Origin: Nakamurella endophytica
Lineage (GTDB): Bacteria; Actinomycetota; Actinomycetes; Mycobacteriales; Nakamurellaceae
Length of the DNA: 64,000 nucleotides
Direction of reading: 5' to 3'
Assembly (NCBI RefSeq): GCF_014646215.1
Contig: NZ_BMNA01000001.1
Span: 637,260 to 701,259, forward strand
The translations under genes and the position numbers were made by a program. Numbering within the stretch: the first letter of the stretch is position 1; each line of letters opens with the position of its first letter. The notes below the pieces were generated by a model. The model saw only the letters and a list, made by a program, of their open reading frames with translations. It was not told the DNA's origin and made no database searches. This document shows, one piece after another, positions 8,589 to 17,959 of the stretch.

Positions 8589-9476
8589 ATGCCGCCCGTC
8601 GTGCTGCTGGCGCTGCTGACCGTCGCGCTGTCGGCGGCGACACTGGTCTGGCTGGCCACCGCGCCGCAGGCCGCCGTCCGCCGCGAGGTGCTGGACAACG
8701 CGCGGCACGGCCTGGTGGCCGACCCGGACCCGGCGGCCGGTCCCGGCCGGCCGGGCACGCTCGCCCGGCTGGCCCGGCTGCTCGCCACCTCCGGCACCGT
8801 GGCCCGGCTGGACCGGCTCGCCGCAGGGGCCGGCCGGCCGCCGACCTGGACGGTCGAGCGGCTGCTGGTGGCCAAGCTGCTGCTGCCGGTGGCCGTCGCC
8901 GGGGTCGGGGTGCTCTTCCTGGCCGGCTCGCCGTCCGCCGGGCGGATCCTGCTCGTGGCGGTGGTCGTGGTGGTCGGGCACTTCGTCCCCGACCTGCTGC
9001 TGCAGAGCCGCGGCCAGGAGCGGCAGCAGCGCATCGGGCTGGAGCTGCCGGACACCCTGGACCAGATGACAATCGCCGTGGAGGCCGGGCTGGGCTTCGA
9101 GGCCGCCATGCTGCGGGCCGCGCAGAACGGCACCGGGCCACTAACCCAGGAGCTGGTCCGCACGCTGCAGGACATGCAGCTGGGCCAGTCCCGGCGCGAG
9201 GCCTACCAGGCGCTCTGCGACCGGACCAGCGCCCCGGACCTGCGCCGCTTCGTCCGCGCCGTCATCCAGGCCGACCTGTACGGCATCGGCATCGCCGACG
9301 TGCTGCGCACCCAGGCCGGCGAGATGCGGCTCAAGCGCCGGCAGCGCGCCGAGGAGAAGGCGATGAAGATCCCGGTCAAGGTGATCTTCCCTTTGATGCT
9401 GTGCATCCTGCCCGCGCTGTTCATCGTGCTGCTCGGGCCGATCGTCATCCAGGTGACCCAGGTCTTCGGGCACTGA
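8589..9476 (+). CDS. tadC: TadC-like pilus assembly membrane protein (T2SSF domain)
   Basis: Second platform protein of the Tad machine. It begins with a transmembrane helix (PPVVLLALLTVALSAATLVWLA), has a central hydrophobic pair around residues 90-135, and a T2SSF domain containing LELPDTLDQMTIAVEAGLGFEAA and DVLRTQAGEMRLKRRQRAEEKA. It ends in a C-terminal helix (IFPLMLCILPALFIVLLGP). The RAEEKAMKIPVK...FPLMLCILPALF pattern is the TadC signature. Separated from tadB by 57 bp with an AGAGGAC ribosome binding site. It is the last gene of the locus and faces moaE convergently. No outer-membrane secretin genes occur, as expected for a Gram-positive. Confidence 0.9.
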   Translation: MPPVVLLALLTVALSAATLVWLATAPQAAVRREVLDNARHGLVADPDPAAGPGRPGTLARLARLLATSGTVARLDRLAAGAGRPPTWTVERLLVAKLLLPVAVAGVGVLFLAGSPSAGRILLVAVVVVVGHFVPDLLLQSRGQERQQRIGLELPDTLDQMTIAVEAGLGFEAAMLRAAQNGTGPLTQELVRTLQDMQLGQSRREAYQALCDRTSAPDLRRFVRAVIQADLYGIGIADVLRTQAGEMRLKRRQRAEEKAMKIPVKVIFPLMLCILPALFIVLLGPIVIQVTQVFGH

Positions 9477-9550
9477 CCGGACTCACCGGCACCGACCAGC
9501 AGCCACCGCACCGACCGCACCGACCGCCTGGGCCTTCCGGCGGGGGCCGG

Positions 9551-9979
9551 TCAGGCCGAGCCCACCCACTCGTCCGACCCGTCGGCGAACTCCTGTCGCT
9601 TCCAGACCGGGATCCGGTGCTTGACGGTGTCGACGAGCTGCGAGCAGGCGGCGAACGCCTCGGCCCGGTGCGCGGCCGACACCGCCGCCACCACCGCCGT
9701 GTCGCCGACCGCCAGCCGGCCGAACCGGTGCGTCACGGCCACGGCGACCACTCCGTCGAGCGCCGCGACGTCCGCCGCGATCCCGGCGACGACGGTGGCC
9801 GCCGACGGGTGGGCCTCGTACTCCAGCAGCCGGACGGCGCGGCCGCCGTCGTGGTCGCGGACCACCCCGGTGAACAGCACCGTCGCCCCGGCGTGCGGGT
9901 CGTCCACCGCGGCCAGGTGCAGCGCCGGGTCGAGGACCGACCCGGACACCGCGGCCAGCGCGACGCGGCCGCCGGTCAC
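9551..9979 (-). CDS. moaE: Molybdopterin synthase catalytic subunit MoaE
   Basis: Large subunit of MPT synthase, which adds two sulfurs from MoaD thiocarboxylate to precursor Z. Recognised by ATVLFTGVVRDHDGGRAV, the LEYEAHPSA motif, AVTHRFGRLAVGD and the C-terminal VDTVKHRIPVWKRQEFADGSDEWVG containing the catalytic Lys pair region. Length (142 aa) is normal. The GTG start overlaps the upstream stop (GTGA at 9979-9976), so it is translationally coupled to the mogA/moaB gene. It ends the six-gene minus-strand operon. No moaD or moaA is in the window. Confidence 0.92.
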   Translation of the reverse strand: MTGGRVALAAVSGSVLDPALHLAAVDDPHAGATVLFTGVVRDHDGGRAVRLLEYEAHPSAATVVAGIAADVAALDGVVAVAVTHRFGRLAVGDTAVVAAVSAAHRAEAFAACSQLVDTVKHRIPVWKRQEFADGSDEWVGSA

Positions 9980-10503
9980 CGGTCGTCCGCCTCGGGGTCC
10001 GCACGCGGGTGGTCGCCGCCGGCCAGCTGGTCCAGGGCGTGGTCCAGCACCCGGTCCAGCACCGCGATCCCGTCCCGCACGCCGCCGGTGGAGCCGGGCA
10101 GGTTGACGATGAGCGTGCGGCCGGCGACGCCGGCCACCCCGCGGGACAGCGCGGCGGTCGGCACCGCGCCGGCCCCCTCGCGGCGGATCGCCTCGGCCAG
10201 TCCGGGGATCTCGTAGTCCAGCACGGCGACGGTGGCCTCCGGGGTCCCGTCCGTCGGGGTCAGACCGGTGCCACCGGAGGTGATCACCAGGGCCGCGCCG
10301 ACCGCGCCGCGCAGCGCGGTCAGCACCGCCGGCCCGTCGGCCACCACGACCGGGTCGCCCACGGCGAAGCCGCGGTCGGCCAGCCACCGGGTCAGCAGCG
10401 GCCCCGTCCGGTCGGCGTACACGCCGGCGGCCGCCCGGCTGGACGCGATGATCACCACCGCGGTGCGGGGCGGGAGGTCGGGCAGCAGCGGCGGCGTGGT
10501 CAC
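9976..10503 (-). CDS. MogA/MoaB-family molybdopterin adenylyltransferase
   Basis: Activates molybdopterin with ATP before molybdate insertion, or is the MoaB variant of that fold. AVVIIASSRAAAGVYADRTGP, ALVITSGGTGLTPTDGTPEA and LIVNLPGSTGGVRDG are the conserved signatures (TSGGTG...D plus the NLPGS loop). Length 175 aa fits MogA. The GTG at 10503 lies 5 bp downstream of the moaC stop. It corresponds positionally to mycobacterial mog, which sits between moaC2 and moaE2. Confidence 0.9.
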   Translation of the reverse strand: MTTPPLLPDLPPRTAVVIIASSRAAAGVYADRTGPLLTRWLADRGFAVGDPVVVADGPAVLTALRGAVGAALVITSGGTGLTPTDGTPEATVAVLDYEIPGLAEAIRREGAGAVPTAALSRGVAGVAGRTLIVNLPGSTGGVRDGIAVLDRVLDHALDQLAGGDHPRADPEADDR

Positions 10504-10508
10504 GGGTC

Positions 10509-11001
10509 CTACCTGTCCGCGGGCCGCGACCAGGAACCGGTCTTCCCGCCGTCCTTGGTCTCGACCCGGACGGCGTCCAGCACCGCGGCCGGGTCCACCG
10601 CCTTGATCATGTCGTGCATCGTCAGGCCGGCCACCGCGACGGCGGTCAGGGCCTCCATCTCGACCCCGGTGCGGCCGGTGGTCCGCACCGTGGCCCGGAT
10701 CCGGATCTCCGACCCGGCCGGTTCCAGCTCGACCCGCACCGCGGACAGCGGCAGCGGGTGACACAGCGGGACCAGGTCGCTGGTGCGCTTGGCCCCGAGG
10801 ATCCCGGCGATCCGCGCAGTGGCCAGCGCGTCGCCCTTGGGCAGGCCGTCCGCGGCGACCAGCCCGACGACCTCGGCCGTGGTCCGCACCACGCCCGTGG
10901 CCACCGCGGTCCGGTCGCTCACCGGCTTGTCCCCGACGTCGACCATCCGCGCCGCACCCGACCGGTCGGTGTGGGTCAGCGCGGGCGTCCCGGCGCCGGG
11001 G

Positions 11002-11009
<8 letters not shown>
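10509..11009 (-). CDS. moaC: Cyclic pyranopterin monophosphate synthase MoaC
   Basis: Converts the 3',8-cyclo-GTP product of MoaA to cPMP. Signatures: [52 protein letters not shown] (catalytic His region) and [26 protein letters not shown]. The ATG at 11009 (MTDPGAG) gives 166 aa. A longer upstream reading frame exists only because the malic enzyme tail repeat is read in another frame. The start overlaps the malic enzyme stop by 8 bp, so the two are probably co-translated. Confidence 0.93.
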
Positions 11010-12570
<1,561 letters not shown>

Positions 12571-12584
12571 CGCGCGCTGCCTTT

Positions 12585-12612
12585 CCGGCCGGTGCGACGT
12601 CCCACCGGCCGG
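12585..12612 (-). other. Hairpin in the malic enzyme leader
   Basis: Perfect 10-bp inverted repeat CCGGCCGGTG / CACCGGCCGG with an 8-nt loop, about 15 bp upstream of the malic enzyme ATG. It touches the presumed ribosome binding site. It could be a terminator for the upstream nucleotidyltransferase gene or control malic enzyme translation; the sequence does not decide. Confidence 0.4.
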
Positions 12613-12685
12613 CCGAGGATAGCGCTCGGCGCGCTGGCTCCGGACGCCGTGACCGCGCCGCGGGACGCCGGGTCCGCCGGTCCGG

Positions 12686-13249
12686 TCAGTCCGCGGCGGG
12701 CACGTCGACGTCCTCGCCGTGGCCCAGATCCCCGCACTCGACGGCCCGCACCGGACGGTCGCGGAGGTAGTCGCGGGCGCCGCGGTCGCCGGTCGCGACC
12801 GCGCACACGCCGGTCCAGTGGTCCCGGCCGAGCAGCACCGGGTGCCCCGGACGGCCGCCGTAGACGGCGCGGGCCAGCACGTCCGGGCCGGTGGCGGCGG
12901 CGGCCACCCGCCGGACCACCGCCCGGTCGACCCCCGGCAGGTCCACCAGCAGCACCAGCGCCGCGTCCGCGGGGTCGAGGGCGGTGGCCAGGTGCAGCAG
13001 GCCGGTGCGCAGGCTCCCGCCCATCCCGGACCGGTACGCCGGGTTGCGCGCCACCTGGGTGCCGGCAGGCGCCAGCGCGGCGACGCGGTCGGCCTCGGCG
13101 CCCACGACGACCGTGGTCGGCAGGTCGGCGAGGGCGCGCAGGGCCCGGAGCAGCCACGGGTCGTCCGGCGTGCCGGCCAGCGCCTTGGGACCGCCGTAGC
13201 GCCGGCCCGCACCGGCGGCGAGCAGCAGCCCGGCGACCCGCCGGGTCAG
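12686..13249 (-). CDS. MobA/MocA-like nucleotidyltransferase
   Basis: Molybdenum-cofactor guanylyl- or cytidylyltransferase-type protein of the NTP-transferase superfamily. The N terminus VAGLLLAAGAGRRYGGPKAL is the nucleotide-binding LxAGxSxRxGxxK motif. ARNPAYRSGMGGSLRTGL and ALVLLVDLPGVDRAVVRRV (the D in LVDLP binds metal) match MocA/CoxC-type enzymes. There is no ATG, GTG or TTG at the right place. The expected first residue is encoded by CTG at 13249-13247, which overlaps the upstream TGA exactly as an ATGA/GTGA coupling would. I therefore propose a CTG start with translational coupling. Length from there is 187 aa. Confidence 0.8.
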   Translation of the reverse strand: MTRRVAGLLLAAGAGRRYGGPKALAGTPDDPWLLRALRALADLPTTVVVGAEADRVAALAPAGTQVARNPAYRSGMGGSLRTGLLHLATALDPADAALVLLVDLPGVDRAVVRRVAAAATGPDVLARAVYGGRPGHPVLLGRDHWTGVCAVATGDRGARDYLRDRPVRAVECGDLGHGEDVDVPAAD

Positions 13250-13428
13250 CGGTTGATGACCGTGGTGGGGTGGATGTACGGCAGCCGGTCCGGGTCGAGC
13301 GGGAACTCCATCTCGCCGAACGGGGACAGCGCGCCCTGCCGGTCGGAGTTGAACTCCGTCACGGGGTGCTCGCCGTCGGGCGTCTGCGGCCAGGTCGGGT
13401 CCACCCTCTTGCTGCGCTTGCCGGCCAC
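13246..13428 (-). CDS. Conserved 60-aa protein (Rv0863-like position)
   Basis: Short acidic protein containing KRSKRVDPTWPQTPDG, TEFNSDRQGALSPFGEMEFP and RLPYIHPTTVINR. I recognise this as a conserved actinobacterial type but know no function. The GTG at 13428 is preceded by GAGGAGGA, one of the best ribosome binding sites in the window, which decides the start. An ATG farther upstream would only add noncoding-looking Arg/Pro/Gly residues. First gene of the six-gene minus-strand operon and divergent from the helicase-associated gene, the same arrangement as Rv0863/Rv0862c in Mycobacterium tuberculosis as I recall it. Confidence 0.75.
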   Translation of the reverse strand: MAGKRSKRVDPTWPQTPDGEHPVTEFNSDRQGALSPFGEMEFPLDPDRLPYIHPTTVINR

Positions 13429-13553
13429 CGGTCCTCCTCGAGCTCGACCGCCCACCCGTCGCCGGGGGCGGTTCCCCGGCCGATTCTCCCGCACGCGGCG
13501 CGCAGGGCTCAACCCGGCCGGCCCGCGCGTCCCGGGTCAGTAGCGTGGACGGG

Positions 13554-15833
13554 ATGGCCTCGACGCTGGACTGGCTGCGCGGGCGCACCGACGACGCGCT
13601 CGTGGCGTTGCTGCGCGCCCGGCCGGACCTGGCCGTACCGGCGCCGTCGGACCTGTCGGTGCTGGCCCGCCGGCTGGACAGCCCGCCGTCGGTGTGGCGC
13701 GCCATGGAGACCCTGCACCGGTTCCGGTTGCAGGTGCTGCAGGCGGTGCTGCTGCTCGGCGGCCGCGACGGGTCCGGCACCACCGCCGACGCCGTCGCCG
13801 CCTTCGTCGGCGCACCGGCCACCACCGACGACGTCCGCTCCGTGCTGACGGGCCTGGAGACGCTCGGGCTGGTCCGCGGCGACGACCCGGCCCGGCTCTC
13901 CCCGGCGGTCGCCGCCGCGCTCGGCGAGTTCCCCGCCGGGCTCGGCCCGCCGGGGCGGCTCTCCCCCGCGGAGGTGTCCACGGCGCTGGCCGCCGCAACC
14001 CCGGAGCAGCGGGCGCTGCTGGAACGCCTCTCCCACGGCCAGCCCCGCGGCCAGGTCGGCGCGTCCGGCCCGGCCGCGGCCCGCGCCGCCGAACTGGTCG
14101 ACACCGGCCTGCTGCTGCGCGGCGACAGCGGGACGGTGCTGCTGCCGCGCGAGGTGTGCCTGGAGCTGCGCGGCGCCGCCCCGCTCGGCGAGGTGCACGT
14201 CGACGTGCCGCCGGCGGCGCCGACCACCCCCGGCGCCGCGACCGTGGACGGCACCGCGGCCGGGCAGGCGCTGGCCGCGCTGGCGGCGACCCGCGCGGTG
14301 CTGCAGGCGCTGGGCCGCGCCCCGGCCCCGGTGCTCCGCTCCGGCGGGCTCGGGGTGCGCGAGCTGCGCCGCATCGCCCGCACCGTCGACCAGGACGAGT
14401 CGCAGGTCGCGCTGGAGCTCGAGCTGCTCGCCGGCGCCGGCCTGATCGCCGCCTCCGAACCGCGGTCCCGCGAGCCGGCGTCCTGGACGCCGACCGGGGA
14501 GGCCGACGACTTCCTGGACGCCGAGGACGAGCAGGTGTGGGCGTCGCTGGGGGCCACCTGGCTGGCGCTGCGCCGCGACCCGGACCGGATCGGCGCCCGC
14601 GACCTGTCCGACAAGGTGGTGGCCGCGCTGTCCGCGGAGGTGTCGTGGCTGCGCGGGCCCGCGGACCGCCGGTTCGTGCTGGGCGTGCTGGCCGCGCTGC
14701 CGCCCGGGCAGGGCCTGTCCCCGGACGACCTGGTGACCCGCGTCGAGTGGCTGGCCCCGCTGCGCGCGGCGGACCGGCGGGCCGCGCTGGTCCGGTCGGT
14801 GGTCGCGCAGGCGACATTCCTCGGCCTGGCCGCCTTCGACGCGCTGGCGGCCACCGGCCGCGCGCTGCTGGACGTCGACCAGGACGACGCCGGCGCGACC
14901 GGCGCCCTGGCCTCCCCCGGCGCGGTGGCGGCGGCCGCGGAGGCGCTGCACCGGGCGCTGCCGGAACCGGTCGACACCGTCCTGGTGCAGGCCGACATGA
15001 CCGTGGTCGCCCCGGGCCGGCTGGTCCCGACGCTGGCGGCCCGGCTGGAGCAGGTGGCCGACGTCGAGTCGGCCGGCAGCGCGACCGTGTACCGGGTGAC
15101 GCCCGACAGCCTGCGCCGGGCGCTGGACGCCGGGATCCCGGCCGGCGAGATCCAGGCCTTGTTCGGCCAGCACTCGGCGACCGGCGTTCCGCAGGCGCTC
15201 GCGTACCTCATCGACGACGTGGCCCGCCGGCACGGCGTGCTGCGCGTCGGCGCGGCGTCCAGCTACCTGCGCAGCGAGGACACGGCGCTGGTCGACACCG
15301 CCGTCGCCCGGGTGGAGTCGGCGGGCCTGCCCGTCCGCCGGCTGGCGCCGACGGTGGCGATGAGCCCGGCGCGGCCCGAGGACCTGCTGGAAGTGCTGCG
15401 CGGCGCCGGGTTGGTACCGGCGGCCGAGGACGTCTCCGGCGGTCTGGTCGACCTGGCGCCCGCGCCGTACCGCACCAGGGCCGCGCCCGGGACGCCGCTG
15501 TCCGCGCGCCGCGAACCGGCGCCGCCGTCGGTCGACCAGCTGGCGGCGCTGGTGCAGCGGATGCGCGGAGCGGACGCCGCGATGGCACTCGGCCGGGCCG
15601 CCGAGCAGTCCTCCGGCGAGGCGCTGCAGCTCCTGCGCCGGGCCGCCGACCACCGCGACGCCGTGTGGATCGGGTACGTCGACTCCGAGGGCGGCACGTC
15701 CCGCCGGGTCATCGAACCGATCGCGGTGTCCGGCGGCACGGTCGCGGCGTTCGACCGGCTGCGCCAGTCCATGCGGACCTTCGCCCTGCACCGGATCAGC
15801 GACGTGCAACCGGTGGTCGACGGCGGGGAGTGA
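13554..15833 (+). CDS. Helicase-associated protein with XPB/Ssl2-like N-terminal region (Rv0862c-like)
   Basis: Large (759 aa) protein of the actinobacterial family that normally accompanies the XPB DNA helicase. It starts with STLDWLRGRTDDALVALLRARPDL. A winged-helix-rich middle follows, and then LPEPVDTVLVQADMTVVAPGRL...VYRVTPDSLRRALDAGIPAGEIQALF, typical of the helicase C-terminal-like (Helicase_C_3) domain. It ends with AVWIGYVDSEGGTSRRVIEP...RLRQSMRTFALHRISDV, which resembles a WYL-type module. No Walker A is visible, so it is unlikely to be a helicase by itself. The ATG at 13554 is preferred over the GTG at 13545. Its expected partner XPB lies 20.9 kb downstream. Confidence 0.82.
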   Translation: MASTLDWLRGRTDDALVALLRARPDLAVPAPSDLSVLARRLDSPPSVWRAMETLHRFRLQVLQAVLLLGGRDGSGTTADAVAAFVGAPATTDDVRSVLTGLETLGLVRGDDPARLSPAVAAALGEFPAGLGPPGRLSPAEVSTALAAATPEQRALLERLSHGQPRGQVGASGPAAARAAELVDTGLLLRGDSGTVLLPREVCLELRGAAPLGEVHVDVPPAAPTTPGAATVDGTAAGQALAALAATRAVLQALGRAPAPVLRSGGLGVRELRRIARTVDQDESQVALELELLAGAGLIAASEPRSREPASWTPTGEADDFLDAEDEQVWASLGATWLALRRDPDRIGARDLSDKVVAALSAEVSWLRGPADRRFVLGVLAALPPGQGLSPDDLVTRVEWLAPLRAADRRAALVRSVVAQATFLGLAAFDALAATGRALLDVDQDDAGATGALASPGAVAAAAEALHRALPEPVDTVLVQADMTVVAPGRLVPTLAARLEQVADVESAGSATVYRVTPDSLRRALDAGIPAGEIQALFGQHSATGVPQALAYLIDDVARRHGVLRVGAASSYLRSEDTALVDTAVARVESAGLPVRRLAPTVAMSPARPEDLLEVLRGAGLVPAAEDVSGGLVDLAPAPYRTRAAPGTPLSARREPAPPSVDQLAALVQRMRGADAAMALGRAAEQSSGEALQLLRRAADHRDAVWIGYVDSEGGTSRRVIEPIAVSGGTVAAFDRLRQSMRTFALHRISDVQPVVDGGE

Positions 15834-16186
15834 CGGGTGTCCCGCCCGACCGGTGGTGTCGGGCAGGGTCGGCGCCGGTCGCCGGTGTGCCGGGTTCGGG
15901 CCGGTACCCGCCGGACCGGGGCGCGGGCGTCCCCCGCGGGTGCGGTGACCGGTCACCCTGAGTTCGCCGGTCGCGGTCCCTGCTGGGCCGAACAGGTGGT
16001 GGGCACGGCGGACCGGTGATCTTCGGGTCCGTGTGCCCGCGGTGTGAACCGCGTGGGCACCTCGTGCGTCTAGCCCGGTGCGGGCCCGCGGGGGGACCTC
16101 GGACCCGCACGCGGTGCGCCTGCCCCGCTGCTGTGAAGCTGCTCTGCACCCCTTTGCTGTCCGTGATCACCGGCGGGACGGAACAC
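15834..16186. other. Intergenic leader of the L,D-transpeptidase gene
   Basis: 353 bp without a gene. It contains an imperfect hairpin at 16033-16060 (GTGCCCGCGG ... CCGC GT GGGCAC, loop TGTGAA) that could terminate transcription from the upstream gene or fold in a leader. I checked for the c-di-AMP (ydaO) riboswitch often found before actinobacterial cell-wall genes and did not see its conserved core. No promoter boxes can be assigned with confidence. Confidence 0.45.
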
Positions 16187-17623
16187 ATGAACGCACGACC
16201 CCTGCACCTTGCAGTCCTGGCCCTGTCCGCGACCGTCCTGCTGGGTGCCGCGGCGTGCACCGGCTCGAGCAGCACCGGCAGCGGCCCTTCCCCCGCCGCG
16301 GCCACCACTGCGGCCGCGGCCACCACTGCGGCCACCGCGACCGCGGCCACTGGGAGCGCGGGCACCGCGAGCGCCGGCACCGGCAGCTCGGTGTCGGTGC
16401 CGTCCCTGCCCTCGACCTCCGGTTCCGCGACGTCCACCGGCGCGACGTCGTCCGGGTCGGGCACCTCGTCGCTGCCGGACGTCACGACGTCGTCGAGCTC
16501 CTCCAGCAGCAGCACGCCGCCGCCGGCGCCGCCGAAGCCCGTCGTGCCGACCGTGGCGGCCAGCCCGGCGCTGGGCACCACCGGCATCGCACCGCGGACC
16601 CCGATCACCCTGTCCGCGAGGAACGGCTCGTGGGCGTCCCTCACCGTCACCAACGCCGAGGGCAAGCAGCTCAAGGGCTCGCTGAACGCGGCGAAGACCA
16701 GCTGGACGCTCGGCGAGCCGCTGGGCTACGGCGCCACCTACACCGTGTCCGGCAAGGCCGTCGGCGCCAACGGCGGCAGCCGCACCGTCAAGGGCACCTA
16801 CGAGACCGTCACGCCGGACGGGCAGATCGACGCCTCGATCTCGCCGGACGACGGCTCGACCGTCGGCATCGCCGCGCCGATCCTGCTCAGCCTGGACGCC
16901 GAGGTCACCGACCAGGACGCGCGGGCGCGCATCGAGAAGGCCATCACCGTCACCACCAGCCCGCGCACCGAGGGCTCGTGGGCGTGGATCCAGCACGACG
17001 ACGGCATCGGCCTGGACTGGCGGCCGAAGGATTACTGGAAGCCCGGCACCAAGGTCACCGTCACCGCGAACCTGTACGGCGTCGACTTCGGCGACGGGAT
17101 GTACGGGGCGCAGGACGTCACCTCCAGCTTCACGATCGGCCGGGCCGAGATCACCAAGGGCGACATCAACACGCACCGGCTGAAGGTCTACCGGGACGGC
17201 AAGCTCGTCTTCGACTTCCCGACCTCGTTCGGGCTGGAGAGCGACCCGGGCCGGGTCACCCACAGCGGGACCTACGTCGTGATGAGCAAGGAATACCTGC
17301 ACCTGATGTCGAACCCGGCCTACCACTACAAGAACTTCCCGGCGTACTACGCGGTCCGGCTGTCCAACAACGGCACCTTCATCCACGCCAACGACGGCAC
17401 CGCCGGCGACCAGGGCTACGACAACGTCACCCACGGCTGCGCGAACCTGACGACGGAGAACGCCAAGGCGTTCTACGACCAGACGATGTACGGCGACCCC
17501 GTGGAGATCACCGGCTCCGACATCCCGCTGTCGGCCGCCGACGGGGACATCCACGACTGGGCGATCCCGTGGAGCGAGTGGGTCACGCTCTCCGCGCTGC
17601 ACCCGTCGAACAGCACCAGCTGA
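16187..17623 (+). CDS. Lipoprotein L,D-transpeptidase with Ig-like domains (LdtMt2-type)
   Basis: Forms 3-3 crosslinks in peptidoglycan outside the membrane. The N-terminal signal peptide ends in VLLGAAAC with lipobox Cys24. Residues 25-125 are a Ser/Thr/Ala/Gly low-complexity spacer ending in a Pro-rich stretch. Two Ig-like modules follow (LGTTGIAPRTPITLSARNG..., then DGQIDASISPDDGSTVGIA...). The YkuD catalytic domain contains IHAND (His400) and VTHGCANL (His416, Cys418), the HxxxHGC active-site pattern. The whole architecture matches mycobacterial LdtB-type enzymes. Length 478 aa. It is monocistronic, bounded downstream by a strong hairpin. Confidence 0.92.
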   Translation: MNARPLHLAVLALSATVLLGAAACTGSSSTGSGPSPAAATTAAAATTAATATAATGSAGTASAGTGSSVSVPSLPSTSGSATSTGATSSGSGTSSLPDVTTSSSSSSSSTPPPAPPKPVVPTVAASPALGTTGIAPRTPITLSARNGSWASLTVTNAEGKQLKGSLNAAKTSWTLGEPLGYGATYTVSGKAVGANGGSRTVKGTYETVTPDGQIDASISPDDGSTVGIAAPILLSLDAEVTDQDARARIEKAITVTTSPRTEGSWAWIQHDDGIGLDWRPKDYWKPGTKVTVTANLYGVDFGDGMYGAQDVTSSFTIGRAEITKGDINTHRLKVYRDGKLVFDFPTSFGLESDPGRVTHSGTYVVMSKEYLHLMSNPAYHYKNFPAYYAVRLSNNGTFIHANDGTAGDQGYDNVTHGCANLTTENAKAFYDQTMYGDPVEITGSDIPLSAADGDIHDWAIPWSEWVTLSALHPSNSTS

Positions 17624-17694
17624 GGCCGGCCCCGCCGGCCGGTCCAGCACCGCCAACCGGCCCATTTAGCACCGCCGGCCCCGCCGGCACTCCC

Positions 17695-17727
17695 CGGCCC
17701 GGTGACCTCCCGGAGGTCACCGGGCCG
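17695..17727 (+). terminator. Strong hairpin after the L,D-transpeptidase gene
   Basis: Near-perfect palindrome with 16-bp arms, CGGCCCGGTGACCTCC and its complement, separated by one base (effective loop 3-5 nt). Lies 72 bp after the stop and insulates the next operon. The 230 bp after it, up to 17959, hold no gene and presumably the promoter of the radical SAM operon. Confidence 0.75.
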
Positions 17728-17959
17728 ACCCATGTCCGGGGTTCACCTCCGGGCCCACCGCCGCCCCCTCCTCGGGTACGGGCGGCCGTGCCCGGCCGGG
17801 GCCCGATCGCGGACGGGCCGCGGCGGCCAGGCGTGCCGGCCAGTCCGGCACCGGCGCGGCGTCGAACTCCTGGCCGCCGGTGATCGCCGGCCAGCGCACA
17901 CTGATCCGAACCGCGGGTGGCCGTGTGGTCACTGGCCGTGGATCGTGAAGGAGGAACCG

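Noticed and set aside
15834-16186. c-di-AMP (ydaO) riboswitch before the L,D-transpeptidase gene
   Set aside because: I looked for its conserved core and found only an unrelated imperfect hairpin.
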